Part shown: positions 26,377 to 34,900 of the stretch, piece by piece | How the letters are laid out: each line of letters opens with the position of its first letter | How positions within the stretch are numbered: the stretch's first letter is position 1 | Assembly: GCA_029289325.1 (NCBI GenBank) | Contig: JARFTV010000038.1 | Span: 1-35,227 of the forward strand | Source: Alphaproteobacteria bacterium | GTDB lineage: Bacteria; Pseudomonadota; Alphaproteobacteria; Rhodobacterales; Rhodobacteraceae | Direction of reading: 5' to 3' | DNA: 35,227 nt | The notes under the pieces: model-generated | What the model was told of the DNA's origin: nothing | Database searches by the model: none | What the model saw: only the letters and a program-made list of their open reading frames with translations | Made by a program: the position numbers and the translations under genes

Positions 26377-27285
26377 ATGCTGACCCGCCGCCATTTCCTG
26401 ACCGCCTCCGCCGCCACGCTGGCCGCCCCCCTCGCGCCCCGCCGCCTCTGGGCCGCCAGCACCCTGACCCTGGGCGAGCGGCGGATCGACACGCTTTCGG
26501 ACGGCAACCTTGCCCTGCCGCCCGATTTCATCCTCGGCGGCCTGCCCGAGGCCGAGCAGCAGGAGATCCGCGCCCGCTTTGGACTGCCGGACGGGGTGCT
26601 GACCCCGCCCTGCAACGTCACGCTCCTGCGCGATGGGACCAATACCGTCCTCTTCGACGTGGGCTCCGGCCCGGACTTCCAGCCCTCTGCCGGAAAACTG
26701 GCCGAGGCGCTCTCGGCCCTCGACCTGACTTTCGAGGACGTGACCCATGTCCTCTTCACCCATGGCCATCCCGACCATCTCTGGGGCCTGCTGGATGACT
26801 TCGACGAGCCGCTCTTCGCCAATGCCCAGCACATGATCGGCCAGGTCGAACATGACTACTGGACCGACCCGGAAACCGCGACCACCATCGGCGGGGCGCG
26901 CGCCAGTTTCGCCGCTGGGGCCTCCCGGCGGCTGGCCGTGATCGCGGACAGCATCCGCCTTCTCGCCGATGGCGAAGAGGTGCTGCCCGGCGTCACCGCC
27001 CGCCTCACCCCCGGCCACACCCCCGGCCACCTCGCCTTCGAGATCGCCGGCCCGGCCCCCGCCATGGTGCTTGGCGACTGCATCGGCAACCACCACATCG
27101 CCTTCGAACGCCCCGACTGGGCCTCCCTTTCCGACCAGGACCCGGAACTTGCGGCGACGACCCGCAGCACCCTTCTCGACCGGCTGGCCAGCGATGGCCA
27201 CAGCATCATCGGCTTCCACCTGCCCGAAGGCGGGATCGGCCGGGTCGAACGTACCGAGACCGCCTATCGCTTTGTTCCCGGCTGA
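26377..27285 (+). CDS. Tat-exported metallo-beta-lactamase-fold hydrolase (SoxH/SoxG-like)
   Basis: 302 residues. Tat-type signal LTRRHFLTASAATLAAPLA. Complete MBL zinc motif T-H129-G-H131-P-D133-H134, then LTPGHTPGHLAF, VLGDCIGNHH and a final His in IIGFHLPEGG. Paracoccus pantotrophus carries two such proteins, SoxG and SoxH, at the end of its sox cluster, thought to be periplasmic thiol hydrolases and not essential for thiosulfate oxidation. This one takes the same position directly after soxD, but with soxE and soxF missing. Which of the two it matches cannot be decided by reading alone. Substrate unknown; a thioester or persulfide is likely. Confidence 0.85.
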   Translation: MLTRRHFLTASAATLAAPLAPRRLWAASTLTLGERRIDTLSDGNLALPPDFILGGLPEAEQQEIRARFGLPDGVLTPPCNVTLLRDGTNTVLFDVGSGPDFQPSAGKLAEALSALDLTFEDVTHVLFTHGHPDHLWGLLDDFDEPLFANAQHMIGQVEHDYWTDPETATTIGGARASFAAGASRRLAVIADSIRLLADGEEVLPGVTARLTPGHTPGHLAFEIAGPAPAMVLGDCIGNHHIAFERPDWASLSDQDPELAATTRSTLLDRLASDGHSIIGFHLPEGGIGRVERTETAYRFVPG

Positions 27286-27313
27286 TCGCACAGCCCGCAG
27301 AAAGGGGTTTTCC

Positions 27314-27751
27314 ATGACCAGAACGACCTTCGCCGCCGCCCTCGCCCTTGGCCTGTCGGCCGGCGTCGTCGCCGCTGACGAGGCGACGACCTATCCCTTC
27401 GACGGCTCCTTCGACGAAGCCACCTTCGCTGTCGAGGCCGCCATCATCGGCAAGGGGTTGGTGATCGACTATCGCAGCCATGTCGGCGAGATGCTGAACC
27501 GCACCGCTGCCGATGTGGGCAGCGAGGTCAGGCTCTTCGACAATGCCGACGTGTTCCTCTTCTGCTCCGCCGTCGTCTCGCGCAAGGTGATGGAGGCCGA
27601 CCCGATGAACATCGCGCATTGCCCCTACGGCGTCTTCGTCACCGACCGCGAGGGGCAGGTCGCCGTCGGCTACCGCCAGATGCCCGAAGGACCGATGCAA
27701 GAGGTCCAGGCCCTGCTGGACGAAATCGCGCGTGAGGCGACGGGGCAGTAA
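27314..27751 (+). CDS. Periplasmic DUF302 protein
   Basis: 145 residues. Signal peptide MTRTTFAAALALGLSAGVVA. The mature part matches the DUF302 pattern: FDEATFAVEAAIIGKGLVIDY, RLFDNADVFLFCSAVVS, MNIAHCPYGVFVTDREGQVAV and GYRQMPEGPMQEV. Two Cys (in FCSAV and HCPYG) are present in the mature protein. DUF302 proteins occur beside sulfur and other inorganic-ion oxidation genes and sulfurtransferases, but their activity is not established. It starts 28 bp after the MBL gene and is probably in the same transcript. It ends the rightward block; a convergent gene follows after 234 bp. Confidence 0.85.
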   Translation: MTRTTFAAALALGLSAGVVAADEATTYPFDGSFDEATFAVEAAIIGKGLVIDYRSHVGEMLNRTAADVGSEVRLFDNADVFLFCSAVVSRKVMEADPMNIAHCPYGVFVTDREGQVAVGYRQMPEGPMQEVQALLDEIAREATGQ

Positions 27752-27878
27752 CCGCAGCACTTCCGCACCGACATCGGCGGGCCGACCTGCGGCCCCCGAC
27801 CTTCAGCCACCGACATGGCTCCGCAGGTTCGGCCGTCCGCCGGCAACCTGCCCTTTCCGGCAGGCCAGATGGGTTCCG

Positions 27879-27904
27879 CTTGCCCGTTTCCTGAGACGGG
27901 CAAG
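27879..27904. terminator. Hairpin between convergent DUF302 and YeeE genes
   Basis: Arms CTTGCCCGT (27879-27887) and ACGGGCAAG (27896-27904) with an 8-nt loop, in the 234-bp convergent gap. It is the likely terminator zone for both transcripts; no T-run. A smaller CCTGCC/GGCAGG hairpin lies just upstream, and nothing else is visible in the gap. Confidence 0.5.
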
Positions 27905-27985
27905 ATGGTTTACGATCCGTGAACGCCCACGGACAAGCCATTGAAATCCCAAGGACCTCTCAGATTGTCCACCGTGGACAGCCGC

Positions 27986-29053
27986 TCAGGCCGCCACCCG
28001 GCCCCTCGTCCCGACCTGATCGACCAGCCAGTCCGTGATCCCGGCCCCCACCCACATGCAGAACAGCGCCAGCCAGGCCGTGGCGACGAAGATCGACCCG
28101 CCGGTCAGCCCCGCCCCGATCGCGCAGCCCCCGGCCAGCATCGCCCCGAACCCCATCAGCGCCGCCCCCGTCATCGACCGCCGCATCTGCCCCTCGCCCT
28201 CGAAGCCCTGAAACCGCAGCTCCCGCCCGATCCAGGCCGAGACCAGCGCCCCCAGGAAGACCCCCGGCACCAGCCCGATATCGAACCCCAGCACGGGATC
28301 CTCGGTCAGGAAGAACATCAGCGTGTTGGCCGAGGGCCCCGAGAAGGTGGCCGAAGTCACCGCCACCGGCTCGAAGGCGACCTGGGCCAGACTGAAGGTC
28401 AGGACCCATCCCAGCGCGACCGCGAAGCCCACGCCCGAGGCGAAGACCATCACCGGCAGCCCCACCCGGTTAAGCCGGACCAGCACCACCGCCAGCGCCG
28501 CGATCGCCAGCCCAAGGACCAGCCCCGCCCCGTCCGGAAGCCCCGCGGCGTGCAGGAGGTTCACATTCGCCCCGCCCGGCGTGACCCAAAGCCCCGCCGC
28601 CCAGGCCCGGACCGGGGCCAGCCAGCCATGCAGCGACATCTGCGCCACCACCGCGAAGATCAGCCCCGAAATCACCGCCCGCAGGTTCCCCGTCGCCGCC
28701 AGCACCAGAAGTCGGCCCGAACAGCCCCGCGCCAGCACCATCCCCGCGCCGAACATCAGCCCGCCCAGGATCGCCCCCGACCACGAGCCCGTCACCGCCA
28801 TCATCCGCGCCTCCTCTACCCGGAAGAGACCCGAAAGATGCGCCGACTGCACCCAGACCAGCGCCGTCGAGAAGGCCAGCAACCAGACCGCCACCCGCGG
28901 CCCGAGCTTGCCCCGCGCAAACTCCACCGTCGCCGCCCGAAGGCAGAACGCCGACCGCTGCGCCGCGACGCCGAACACCGCCCCCGTCACCAGCCCCATG
29001 AGGCTGGCCAGCAGTGTTTCGTCGACGTGGTCAAGCAGCGAGACAAGATCCAT
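27986..29053 (-). CDS. Second YeeE/YedE-family transporter (SoxT2-like)
   Basis: 355 residues, about ten membrane segments. The three cysteines used by thiosulfate transporters of the TsuA type are present: C37 (AAQRSAFCLRAATVEF), C111 (GMVLARGCSGRLLVL), and the Cys in MLAGGCAIGAGLTGGS near residue 310. It is diverged from the SoxT at 16464-17507 and belongs to a different subgroup of the family. Likely role: movement of thiosulfate, sulfite or another reduced sulfur species across the inner membrane (inference). It appears to have its own promoter with an FNR-like box at the class II position, although it lies only 73 bp downstream of the co-oriented OsmC gene. Confidence 0.88.
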   Translation of the reverse strand: MDLVSLLDHVDETLLASLMGLVTGAVFGVAAQRSAFCLRAATVEFARGKLGPRVAVWLLAFSTALVWVQSAHLSGLFRVEEARMMAVTGSWSGAILGGLMFGAGMVLARGCSGRLLVLAATGNLRAVISGLIFAVVAQMSLHGWLAPVRAWAAGLWVTPGGANVNLLHAAGLPDGAGLVLGLAIAALAVVLVRLNRVGLPVMVFASGVGFAVALGWVLTFSLAQVAFEPVAVTSATFSGPSANTLMFFLTEDPVLGFDIGLVPGVFLGALVSAWIGRELRFQGFEGEGQMRRSMTGAALMGFGAMLAGGCAIGAGLTGGSIFVATAWLALFCMWVGAGITDWLVDQVGTRGRVAA

Positions 29054-29074
29054 GACGGCTCCTTCAACTCTGGA

Positions 29075-29116
29075 ATCCTAGGACAATGCGGGCCGCACTA
29101 CCTTGATCTGGATCAC
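29075..29116 (-). promoter_or_regulatory. FNR-like box and -10 upstream of YeeE gene
   Basis: TTGAT-CTGG-ATCAC on the plus strand (29103-29116) matches the FNR box at 9 of 10 half-site positions. On the minus strand TAGGAT (29080-29075) is centred 32 bp downstream of the box centre, exactly the class II activator geometry. The predicted transcript would start about 15 nt before the ATG at 29053. Confidence 0.6.
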
Positions 29117-29126
29117 CCGCGCGGGC

Positions 29127-29537
29127 TCAGCTGCCACCTGACGCCCGGCGCAAGGTGCCTTCCAGCGGCACGGCTGCCGACAGGGTGTTGGATATCGTGC
29201 CGTATTTCAGGACGTTGCGGTGCAAGAGATCCAGCCGCTGGTCGGTCTCCGCACTGTCCACGACGATCTCATACCGGATCAGCGTCAGCTTCGGCGGCGC
29301 ATCCTGACGCACGGCCTCGAGCCGAACCTCGGCCCCGTCGATCTGGAAATGCAGCATCGGCGTCACCCGCTCGATCCCCTTCAGCATGCAGGCGGCGAGT
29401 GCCGCCAGCAGGAGTTCCACCGGGTTCATGGCATCGCGCCGCCCGGCCAGATCGGTGTCGAGCGTGACTTCCGCCTCCTTCGCAACGGCCAGGCTGCCAT
29501 GCGCATCGATGCGGCGGGCATGGACGCGATACTCCAT
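29127..29537 (-). CDS. OsmC-family protein with single conserved cysteine
   Basis: 136 residues. OsmC/Ohr fold: MEYRVHARRIDAHGSLAVAK at the start, then AMNPVELLLAALAACMLKGIE, where the Cys is the usual first redox cysteine. The second cysteine (CPVSxTL in classical OsmC) is replaced: the sequence reads KYGTISNTL. Simple peroxidase activity by a Cys pair is therefore doubtful; I recall this KYGTI variant as a recurrent subfamily. Its ATG overlaps the stop of the mini-thioredoxin gene (ATGA), so the two are coupled. Sulfur context suggests persulfide or organic thiol handling (inference). Confidence 0.87.
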   Translation of the reverse strand: MEYRVHARRIDAHGSLAVAKEAEVTLDTDLAGRRDAMNPVELLLAALAACMLKGIERVTPMLHFQIDGAEVRLEAVRQDAPPKLTLIRYEIVVDSAETDQRLDLLHRNVLKYGTISNTLSAAVPLEGTLRRASGGS

Positions 29538-29764
29538 CAGAGCAACTTTCCGATTTCCGCGGCGCTCAGCACCTTGCCGGTCGAGACGACCTTCTCGTCG
29601 ATCACCAGCCCCGGCGTCGACATCACGCCATAGGCTGCTATTTCGGCAAAGTCCGTGACCTTGACGATCTCGGCCTCCCTGCCTGCAGCCGCTGCGGCGG
29701 CCTTGGCGTTTTCCCCCAAGGCCACGCATTTCTTGCAGCCCGACCCGAGGATCTTGATGATCAT
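29537..29764 (-). CDS. Two-cysteine mini-thioredoxin (redox-active disulfide protein 2 family)
   Basis: 75 residues, complete. Thioredoxin_3-type fold with C10-K-K-C13 in MIIKILGSGCKKCVALG, a cis-Pro in GVMSTPGLVIDEKVVSTG, and a short C-terminal helix (SAAEIGKLL). It is cytoplasmic, with no signal peptide. Such proteins are routinely encoded next to ArsP/DUF318 permeases, as here, and are thought to deliver electrons to or bind substrate for them. Start at 29764 with AAGGA seven bases upstream; it is 14 bp after the permease gene. Confidence 0.92.
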   Translation of the reverse strand: MIIKILGSGCKKCVALGENAKAAAAAAGREAEIVKVTDFAEIAAYGVMSTPGLVIDEKVVSTGKVLSAAEIGKLL

Positions 29765-29778
29765 GATGCGGTCCTTTC

Positions 29779-30777
29779 TCAGATGAACCAGTTCGATATC
29801 GCGTTGAAGATCAGCCCGATGGACAGGATGCCAAGGGTCACGACGCCGGTGAAGGTGACCAGCAGCGGCATCTTCACCACGCGCTTGAGCATGATCAACG
29901 ACGGCAGCGACAGCGCGGTCACCGCCATCATGAAGGCCAGTACCGTGCCCAGACCCACGCCTTTGCCGACCAGCGCCTCGGCAATCGGCAGGGTGCCGAA
30001 GATGTCGGCATACATCGGGATCCCTACCAGCACCGCCACGGGGACCGACCACCACTTGTCCTGCCCCAGAAGGGCCGAGATGACGTCGGCGGGCACCCAG
30101 TTGTGGATCGCGGCCCCGATGCCGACGCCGATCAGCACATAGGGCCAGACGCGGTGCACGATCTCCACCACCTGATCGCGCGCATAGGCCAGCCGCTCAC
30201 CCCGCGTCATGGTCGCCGCCTCGCCCGAGACCGGGACCGTTCGGACGAACTCCGCGACCTGCCCCTCCATCCCGAGGCGGCCGATGATCGTCCCGCCGAG
30301 GATCGCCACCACCAGCCCGACCACCACATAGGCCAGCGCAATCGGCCAGCTGAAGATCGAGGCCAGCAGGATCACCGAGGCCAGATCCACCAGCGGGGAG
30401 GAGATGAGGAAGGAGAACGTCACCGCCAGCGGTAGCCCAGCGGCCGTGAAGCCGATGAACAAGGGGATCGACGAACAGGAACAGAACGGCGTCAGCGTGC
30501 CCAGAAGCGCCGCGAGCGTATTGGCCCCCAGACCGGACCGCCCGCCCAGCATGGCGCGCGTGCGTTCGGGCGGGAAATGGCTTTGGACATAGGAGATCAC
30601 GAAGATCAGCACCGCGAGAAGGATGAAGATCTTGATCACGTCATAGACGAAGAACTGCACCGACCCGCCCAACCGAGAGGCCGGGTCGAGCCCGATGGCC
30701 GCCACGCCGGCACCGACCAGATCGTTGAGCCAGGTCATCCGCAGCACCTGGTCGTTGAGCCAGCCGAACACGCTCAC
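29779..30777 (-). CDS. ArsP/DUF318-type permease
   Basis: 332 residues from a GTG at 30777 that overlaps the ArsR stop by 4 bp (GTGA); a longer frame runs through the ArsR gene and is rejected. About eight membrane helices. The family motif is GTLTPFCSCSSIPLFIGF (C99, C101), with FSFLISSPLVD after it and the second repeat GIPMYADIFGTLPIAEAL. Members of PF03773 export organoarsenicals (ArsP) or act in unknown thiol or metal transport (YraQ). Coupling with a CxxC mini-thioredoxin, an OsmC protein and a YeeE transporter next to sox genes points to a sulfur or arsenic species as substrate (inference). Confidence 0.9.
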   Translation of the reverse strand: MSVFGWLNDQVLRMTWLNDLVGAGVAAIGLDPASRLGGSVQFFVYDVIKIFILLAVLIFVISYVQSHFPPERTRAMLGGRSGLGANTLAALLGTLTPFCSCSSIPLFIGFTAAGLPLAVTFSFLISSPLVDLASVILLASIFSWPIALAYVVVGLVVAILGGTIIGRLGMEGQVAEFVRTVPVSGEAATMTRGERLAYARDQVVEIVHRVWPYVLIGVGIGAAIHNWVPADVISALLGQDKWWSVPVAVLVGIPMYADIFGTLPIAEALVGKGVGLGTVLAFMMAVTALSLPSLIMLKRVVKMPLLVTFTGVVTLGILSIGLIFNAISNWFI

Positions 30778-31064
30778 GCCGTCCGCTCCGTGACCATGAC
30801 CTGCCGGTCGAGCGCCGCTTCGACCAGACAAGCAAGGGATGGCGACAGCTCCGGGTTGATCCGGTACCGCACCCATCGTACCTCGCGCCGGCCCAGCACC
30901 AGCCCCGCCTGCCGCAGCACCTGCATGTGCCGCAACATCCGGCTTTGGGTTGCGCCCAGCTTCCGCGTCAGCTCGGAGACACAATGCTCTGACCCATCCG
31001 CCAGGCGACGCATGGCTTCAAGACGGGTCGGTTCGGCAAGGGCGGACAGAACGGCTAGGATCAT
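30774..31064 (-). CDS. ArsR-family transcriptional regulator
   Basis: 96 residues from the ATG at 31064 (MILAVLSALAEPTRLEAMRRL), which has GGAG at the right distance; a longer frame adds 44 unlikely residues. The winged helix is CVSELTRKLGATQSRMLRHMQVLRQAGLVLGRREVRWVRYRIN. One cysteine, C28 in SEHCVSEL, lies at the start of the recognition region where arsenic-binding ArsR proteins carry CxC; here the second Cys is missing. It is the first gene of the leftward operon with the permease, and it probably controls that operon. The effector is unknown. Confidence 0.92.
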   Translation of the reverse strand: MILAVLSALAEPTRLEAMRRLADGSEHCVSELTRKLGATQSRMLRHMQVLRQAGLVLGRREVRWVRYRINPELSPSLACLVEAALDRQVMVTERTA

Positions 31065-31115
31065 CGGCGGCGCTCCACTTGAAGCGCATCTGCGCAAAGG
31101 CGGGCCTTCCCTGCC

Positions 31116-31129
31116 GTGATCTGGATCAA
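31116..31129 (-). promoter_or_regulatory. FNR-like box upstream of ArsR-permease operon
   Basis: Plus-strand GTGAT-CTGG-ATCAA, 9 of 10 half-site positions, 52 bp before the ArsR start. It shares the 12-bp core TGATCTGGATCA with the box upstream of the YeeE gene. No good -10 at the class II distance was seen. Confidence 0.55.
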
Positions 31130-31339
31130 GCGACCATGGGCGACGACCGTTCAAGGACACCAGAGTAACTGACGGGACCGGGGTGGTGGAGAGCACCGGC
31201 CGTGCCCTGCTCCGAAGAAGGCAACCTCCCCCGTCACCGGTCCGGCAACGGCTGCTGCGTCAACGGTCGGTCCTGTTCGATTTGACAGAGGGCTTCGCAG
31301 CGCGCTGGGACGATCCGGGCATATGCCGATCAGTGCCAT

Positions 31340-31564
31340 CGGCGCGGCGTCAAGGGACGCCATCCCCGATGTCGCGCAAGAAAGGTCGCGAGCGGAATCA
31401 CCGGGGTGGCGCGTCACGAGGTCAGCCTTGCGAATGTCCGTCCGATGGCGGTCGAACGGAAAGGTTCCGATCCTCGGGGCCAGAAAGCGAGACGCCGCAA
31501 AAGGCCACTGCTCAGCGATTCGCACGTCGTCCTCGTGAAATTCATCCGTTTTGACCGTGCCCAT
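31340..31564 (-). pseudogene. Decayed IS3-type transposase orfA remnant
   Basis: Starts with a good ribosome-binding site (AAAGGAG) and MGTVKTDEFHEDDVRIA, which closely resembles the conserved beginning of IS3-group orfA proteins (MGTVKTDEFRxDAVRIA). After about residue 17 the frame is broken. Later fragments such as HRTDIRKADL and ARDLSCATS recall the HRDTDVVSKEDL and ERDLLKKAT parts of orfA, suggesting small deletions and substitutions. The frame stays open to 31151 without recognisable similarity, and no orfB or terminal repeats could be found. It is an old insertion scar next to the large secreted protein gene. Identification rests on remembered family sequence and should be checked by alignment. 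Confidence 0.5.
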
Positions 31565-31769
31565 GGATCATCTCCTTTGCTGCACGTCACGTGACCAAAG
31601 GAGCGGCACCAAATCGCGACAAGCCCAGCCTCCATCTAAAGTGGCGAGATGGATCTATCGACACGCTATCGCGGTCGGCTTGTTTGTGGAACTGATTTCA
31701 CCAGTGTCAGCACTTAAGTGCGAGCGGCCTGGCAATTGTGAAGACTGGAGACTCGAAAGAACGATCGTG

Positions 31770-31967
31770 ATGGCCAGGGTCTCCAGGGTTCCTTTCCGCT
31801 TCCAGCGCGATCAAATGAAGCAGTTTTTGGTCTGCGCCAAACGGCACAGGTCAATAAGCAACTATGGCACTGCAAGTGACGCAGAAGCCAAACTGAAGGT
31901 CATGATCCTTGATGCGAGCGAACTCAAATTGGATCCGGTTTTTGAAGAGCCCGCTCATGCAGGTTAA
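31770..31967 (+). CDS. Doubtful small ORF overlapping the start of the large secreted protein
   Basis: 65 residues from an ATG at 31770 (MARVSRVPFRFQRDQMKQFL...EEPAHAG); the frame is open back to 31551. It overlaps the next gene by 11 bp. No family recognised and no clear ribosome-binding site. The 31565-31956 stretch is lower in GC than the rest of the window and has no better gene candidate; this ORF may be chance or a leader. Confidence 0.2.
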   Translation: MARVSRVPFRFQRDQMKQFLVCAKRHRSISNYGTASDAEAKLKVMILDASELKLDPVFEEPAHAG

Positions 31968-34900
31968 TTTTCTTCTCCGCTATCTGCTTCTCGTGTTGGG
32001 GCTTTTCGCTTTCGCGCCAGGATATGCGAACGCGGAGGTAAGTTATCAAAGCTTTGCATCCGCTACAGGCACGGGTAATTCCGTTTCAGTCAATAAACCG
32101 ACAGGCACCGCCACGGGCGACCTGCTGCTTTTGTCCATTTCATTCGAGAAGGGATCCGACGTAAGCATAACCGCGACCGGCTGGACGCTGGTTAGACGTA
32201 CCGACCAGTCAACCAATGTGGGGATGGCGACCTATTTCCGTGTTGCTGCGGCTGATGAGGCAACGTCTTACACTTTCACTTTGACACAGGGACCGAAGTG
32301 GAGTGCGGCAATTGCGCGTTTCACCGGGGCCAGTGTGCCTGCGTCGCCCGCTACGTTGCAATCAGTAGGAAATAGCAGCGGGACATCATCAACAAGCGTT
32401 GTTGCGCCTGCAATAACGACCACTGGCCCAAACGCGATCGTTCTGGCCGTATACACCAACAAAAAGAATTCGACTTACACGGCTGCCACTGGAACTACCG
32501 AGCGATTTGATGTGCCGAACACCAGTGGACTGCCGTCCCTGATGCTTGCGACCTATCCCCAAGCAACAGCAGCTTCCACTGGCACCAAGACGGCGACAGC
32601 CACCGACTCGGAGGTGTGGGCAGCCCAGCAGATTGCGCTGTACCCAATCCCAGCGAATGCAGCGCAATCGACCATAACTGCCAACCCGACTTCGATTCTC
32701 GCCGACAACACCACGACCTCGACGATCACGGTCCAACTCAAGAGTGCGGCCGGGGCGACCCTCACGACAACGGGTCAGTCGGTCTTCTTCACCACCACGG
32801 CAGGCACGCTGTCGAGCACCTCGGCGACGACGACAAACGGTGTGGCAAGCGTAACCCTTAAAGGTGCGTCGGCCGGTACGGCAACTGTCAGGGCCTACCT
32901 GGGCACCTCCGCAACCGATCCCCAGATCGGGGGCAGTTCGGGGGTCACAGTCACCTTCCTTTCAATCGTCAACCCGACGATTACGGCAAACTCTGCCCTA
33001 TCCCAATCTGCCGTCGTCGGCACTGCCGTCGCCACGCCTCCAAGCGTTAAGGTTTTGGACGCCAATGGAAATCCCGTTTCCGGCCGGACCATCACCTTCG
33101 CCATCGCTTCCGGAGGCGGAAGCCTGACCGGAAGCAGCGCCACGACGGGTTCCGATGGTGTGGCAACGTTGGGCAGCTGGACTCTGGGGACCACGGCGGG
33201 TGCGAACACAGTAACGGCAAGCGGGGATAATCTTATCGGCTCGCCAATCACCTTCTCTGCGACGGGCACCGCAGGCGCAGCCGTTTCGCTAACGAAACTC
33301 TCCACCGACCCGCAGACGACAACCATCAACACTTCCGTGTCCTCGCCGCCAAGCGTCAAGGTGGTCGACCAGTACGGCAATGGCGTGCCGGGCCAGACGG
33401 TAACCTTTGCCGTCACGTCCGGGGGCGGCGCCGTCACCGGAGCGGTCCGAACCACGGATTCCAACGGGATAGCAACGGTGGGGAGCTGGATCCTTGGACC
33501 AGTTGCCGGAAGCAACGGGCTGACAGCCACCAGAGCCGGGCTGACATCCGTGACCTTTGCGGCGACTGCCACAGCGGGCAGCGTGTTTCGTACCGTGCAG
33601 GACGGCAACTGGACCAGTCCGGCAACCTGGGCCGGTGGCCTGGTTCCACAAACCGGTTCGGATATCTCGTCCAATACGACCATTACCATCAACCATGTGG
33701 TGAACTACAACACGGGCAACCCAATCAAGAATCGCGGGACCATACGGATCCAGACTCCACTTGATGGTGGTCGTGCGCAGCTGAACGTGCCAACCAACAT
33801 CAACTTTGAAAATTATGCATCCGGAAAAGTCTATATCACGAACGCTGCCTACACGCAGTATCGCTTTGTGAATGGTGGTTCCTTCGGGACCAAGAACAGC
33901 GGAACGTTCAAGAATATCGGCGGTTATGTCGAAGTCAGGGATTCTTTCGTCGAAGTTGCGCAAGACTGGGTCAGCGAATCTGGTGGCAACCGGCTCTTTA
34001 TCGGTGGCTGCCTGCTGACAGGCCAGAACTTTTCTGCCACCGGATCGGGAACCGTAGATGTTCTTCATGATGCGAGCCTGTCCATCGGCTGGCATGGAAG
34101 CGGGAATTTTCAGTTCAGTTCCGGTTCCATCGATTTTCGGGGCGTACAGATTCAGCTGGCCGGAACCTCGGGAAACTTCGAGCTCAATTCAGGCAGTGCG
34201 ACAGGACAGGTCGATTTCATCACGCTGAAGAACAACGTGACCGGTAACACCGGGTCGGGCAGTATCAAGCGTGATGGGAGCGTATCGGGTTCTGGCCCGG
34301 CGCTGAGCTCTTACTGGGCGGAGAGCGCGGGAAAACTCATCGGCACCTGGACGCCCGCTCCGGTGCGGCAAGACCTGACAAGTCAGTTTTACCCGGCTAA
34401 TTGCGGGACGTATCAGAACTTCATTCCGGCCCCAGGCATCGCGTTGGTCAAGACCGGGACCTATGTCGATTCCAACGCGGATGGTGTTGTCAACGTCGGG
34501 GACCGTATCAATTACACCTTCACGACGGAGAACACCGGAAACGTCACGCTCACGAATGTCTCGGTCACCGACCCGAAGGTCTCGGCGATCACGCCCGCGA
34601 CGCTGGCGAGTCTCGCGCCAGGCGGAATTGCAACCTTCACCGCGACTTATGACATCACCGCTGCGGACATCACTGCGGCCAGCGTCGTCAACACGGCGAC
34701 GGCAACAGGGAGCCCTCCGACCGGGCCCGTGGTGACCAGCACGGATACGGAGACCACGCCCCTGGCGGCCCCGGCAATCGCGCTGGTCAAGACCGGGGAA
34801 CTGTCGGGCGATGAGATCACCTACACCTTCACGGTGACCAACACCGGCAACGTGACGCTGACCGCCCTCTCGGTCGAAGACCCGCTCGAGGGGCTGTCGG

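Noticed and set aside
24949-27315. A 788-codon open frame on the minus strand across soxC, soxD and the MBL gene
   Set aside because: It is opposite to clearly identified sox genes; the Gly/Arg/Val-rich translation has no recognisable domain.
31183-31554. Plus-strand frame of 123 codons opposite the IS remnant
   Set aside because: No start signal and no similarity; Arg/Pro-rich as expected for an antisense shadow.
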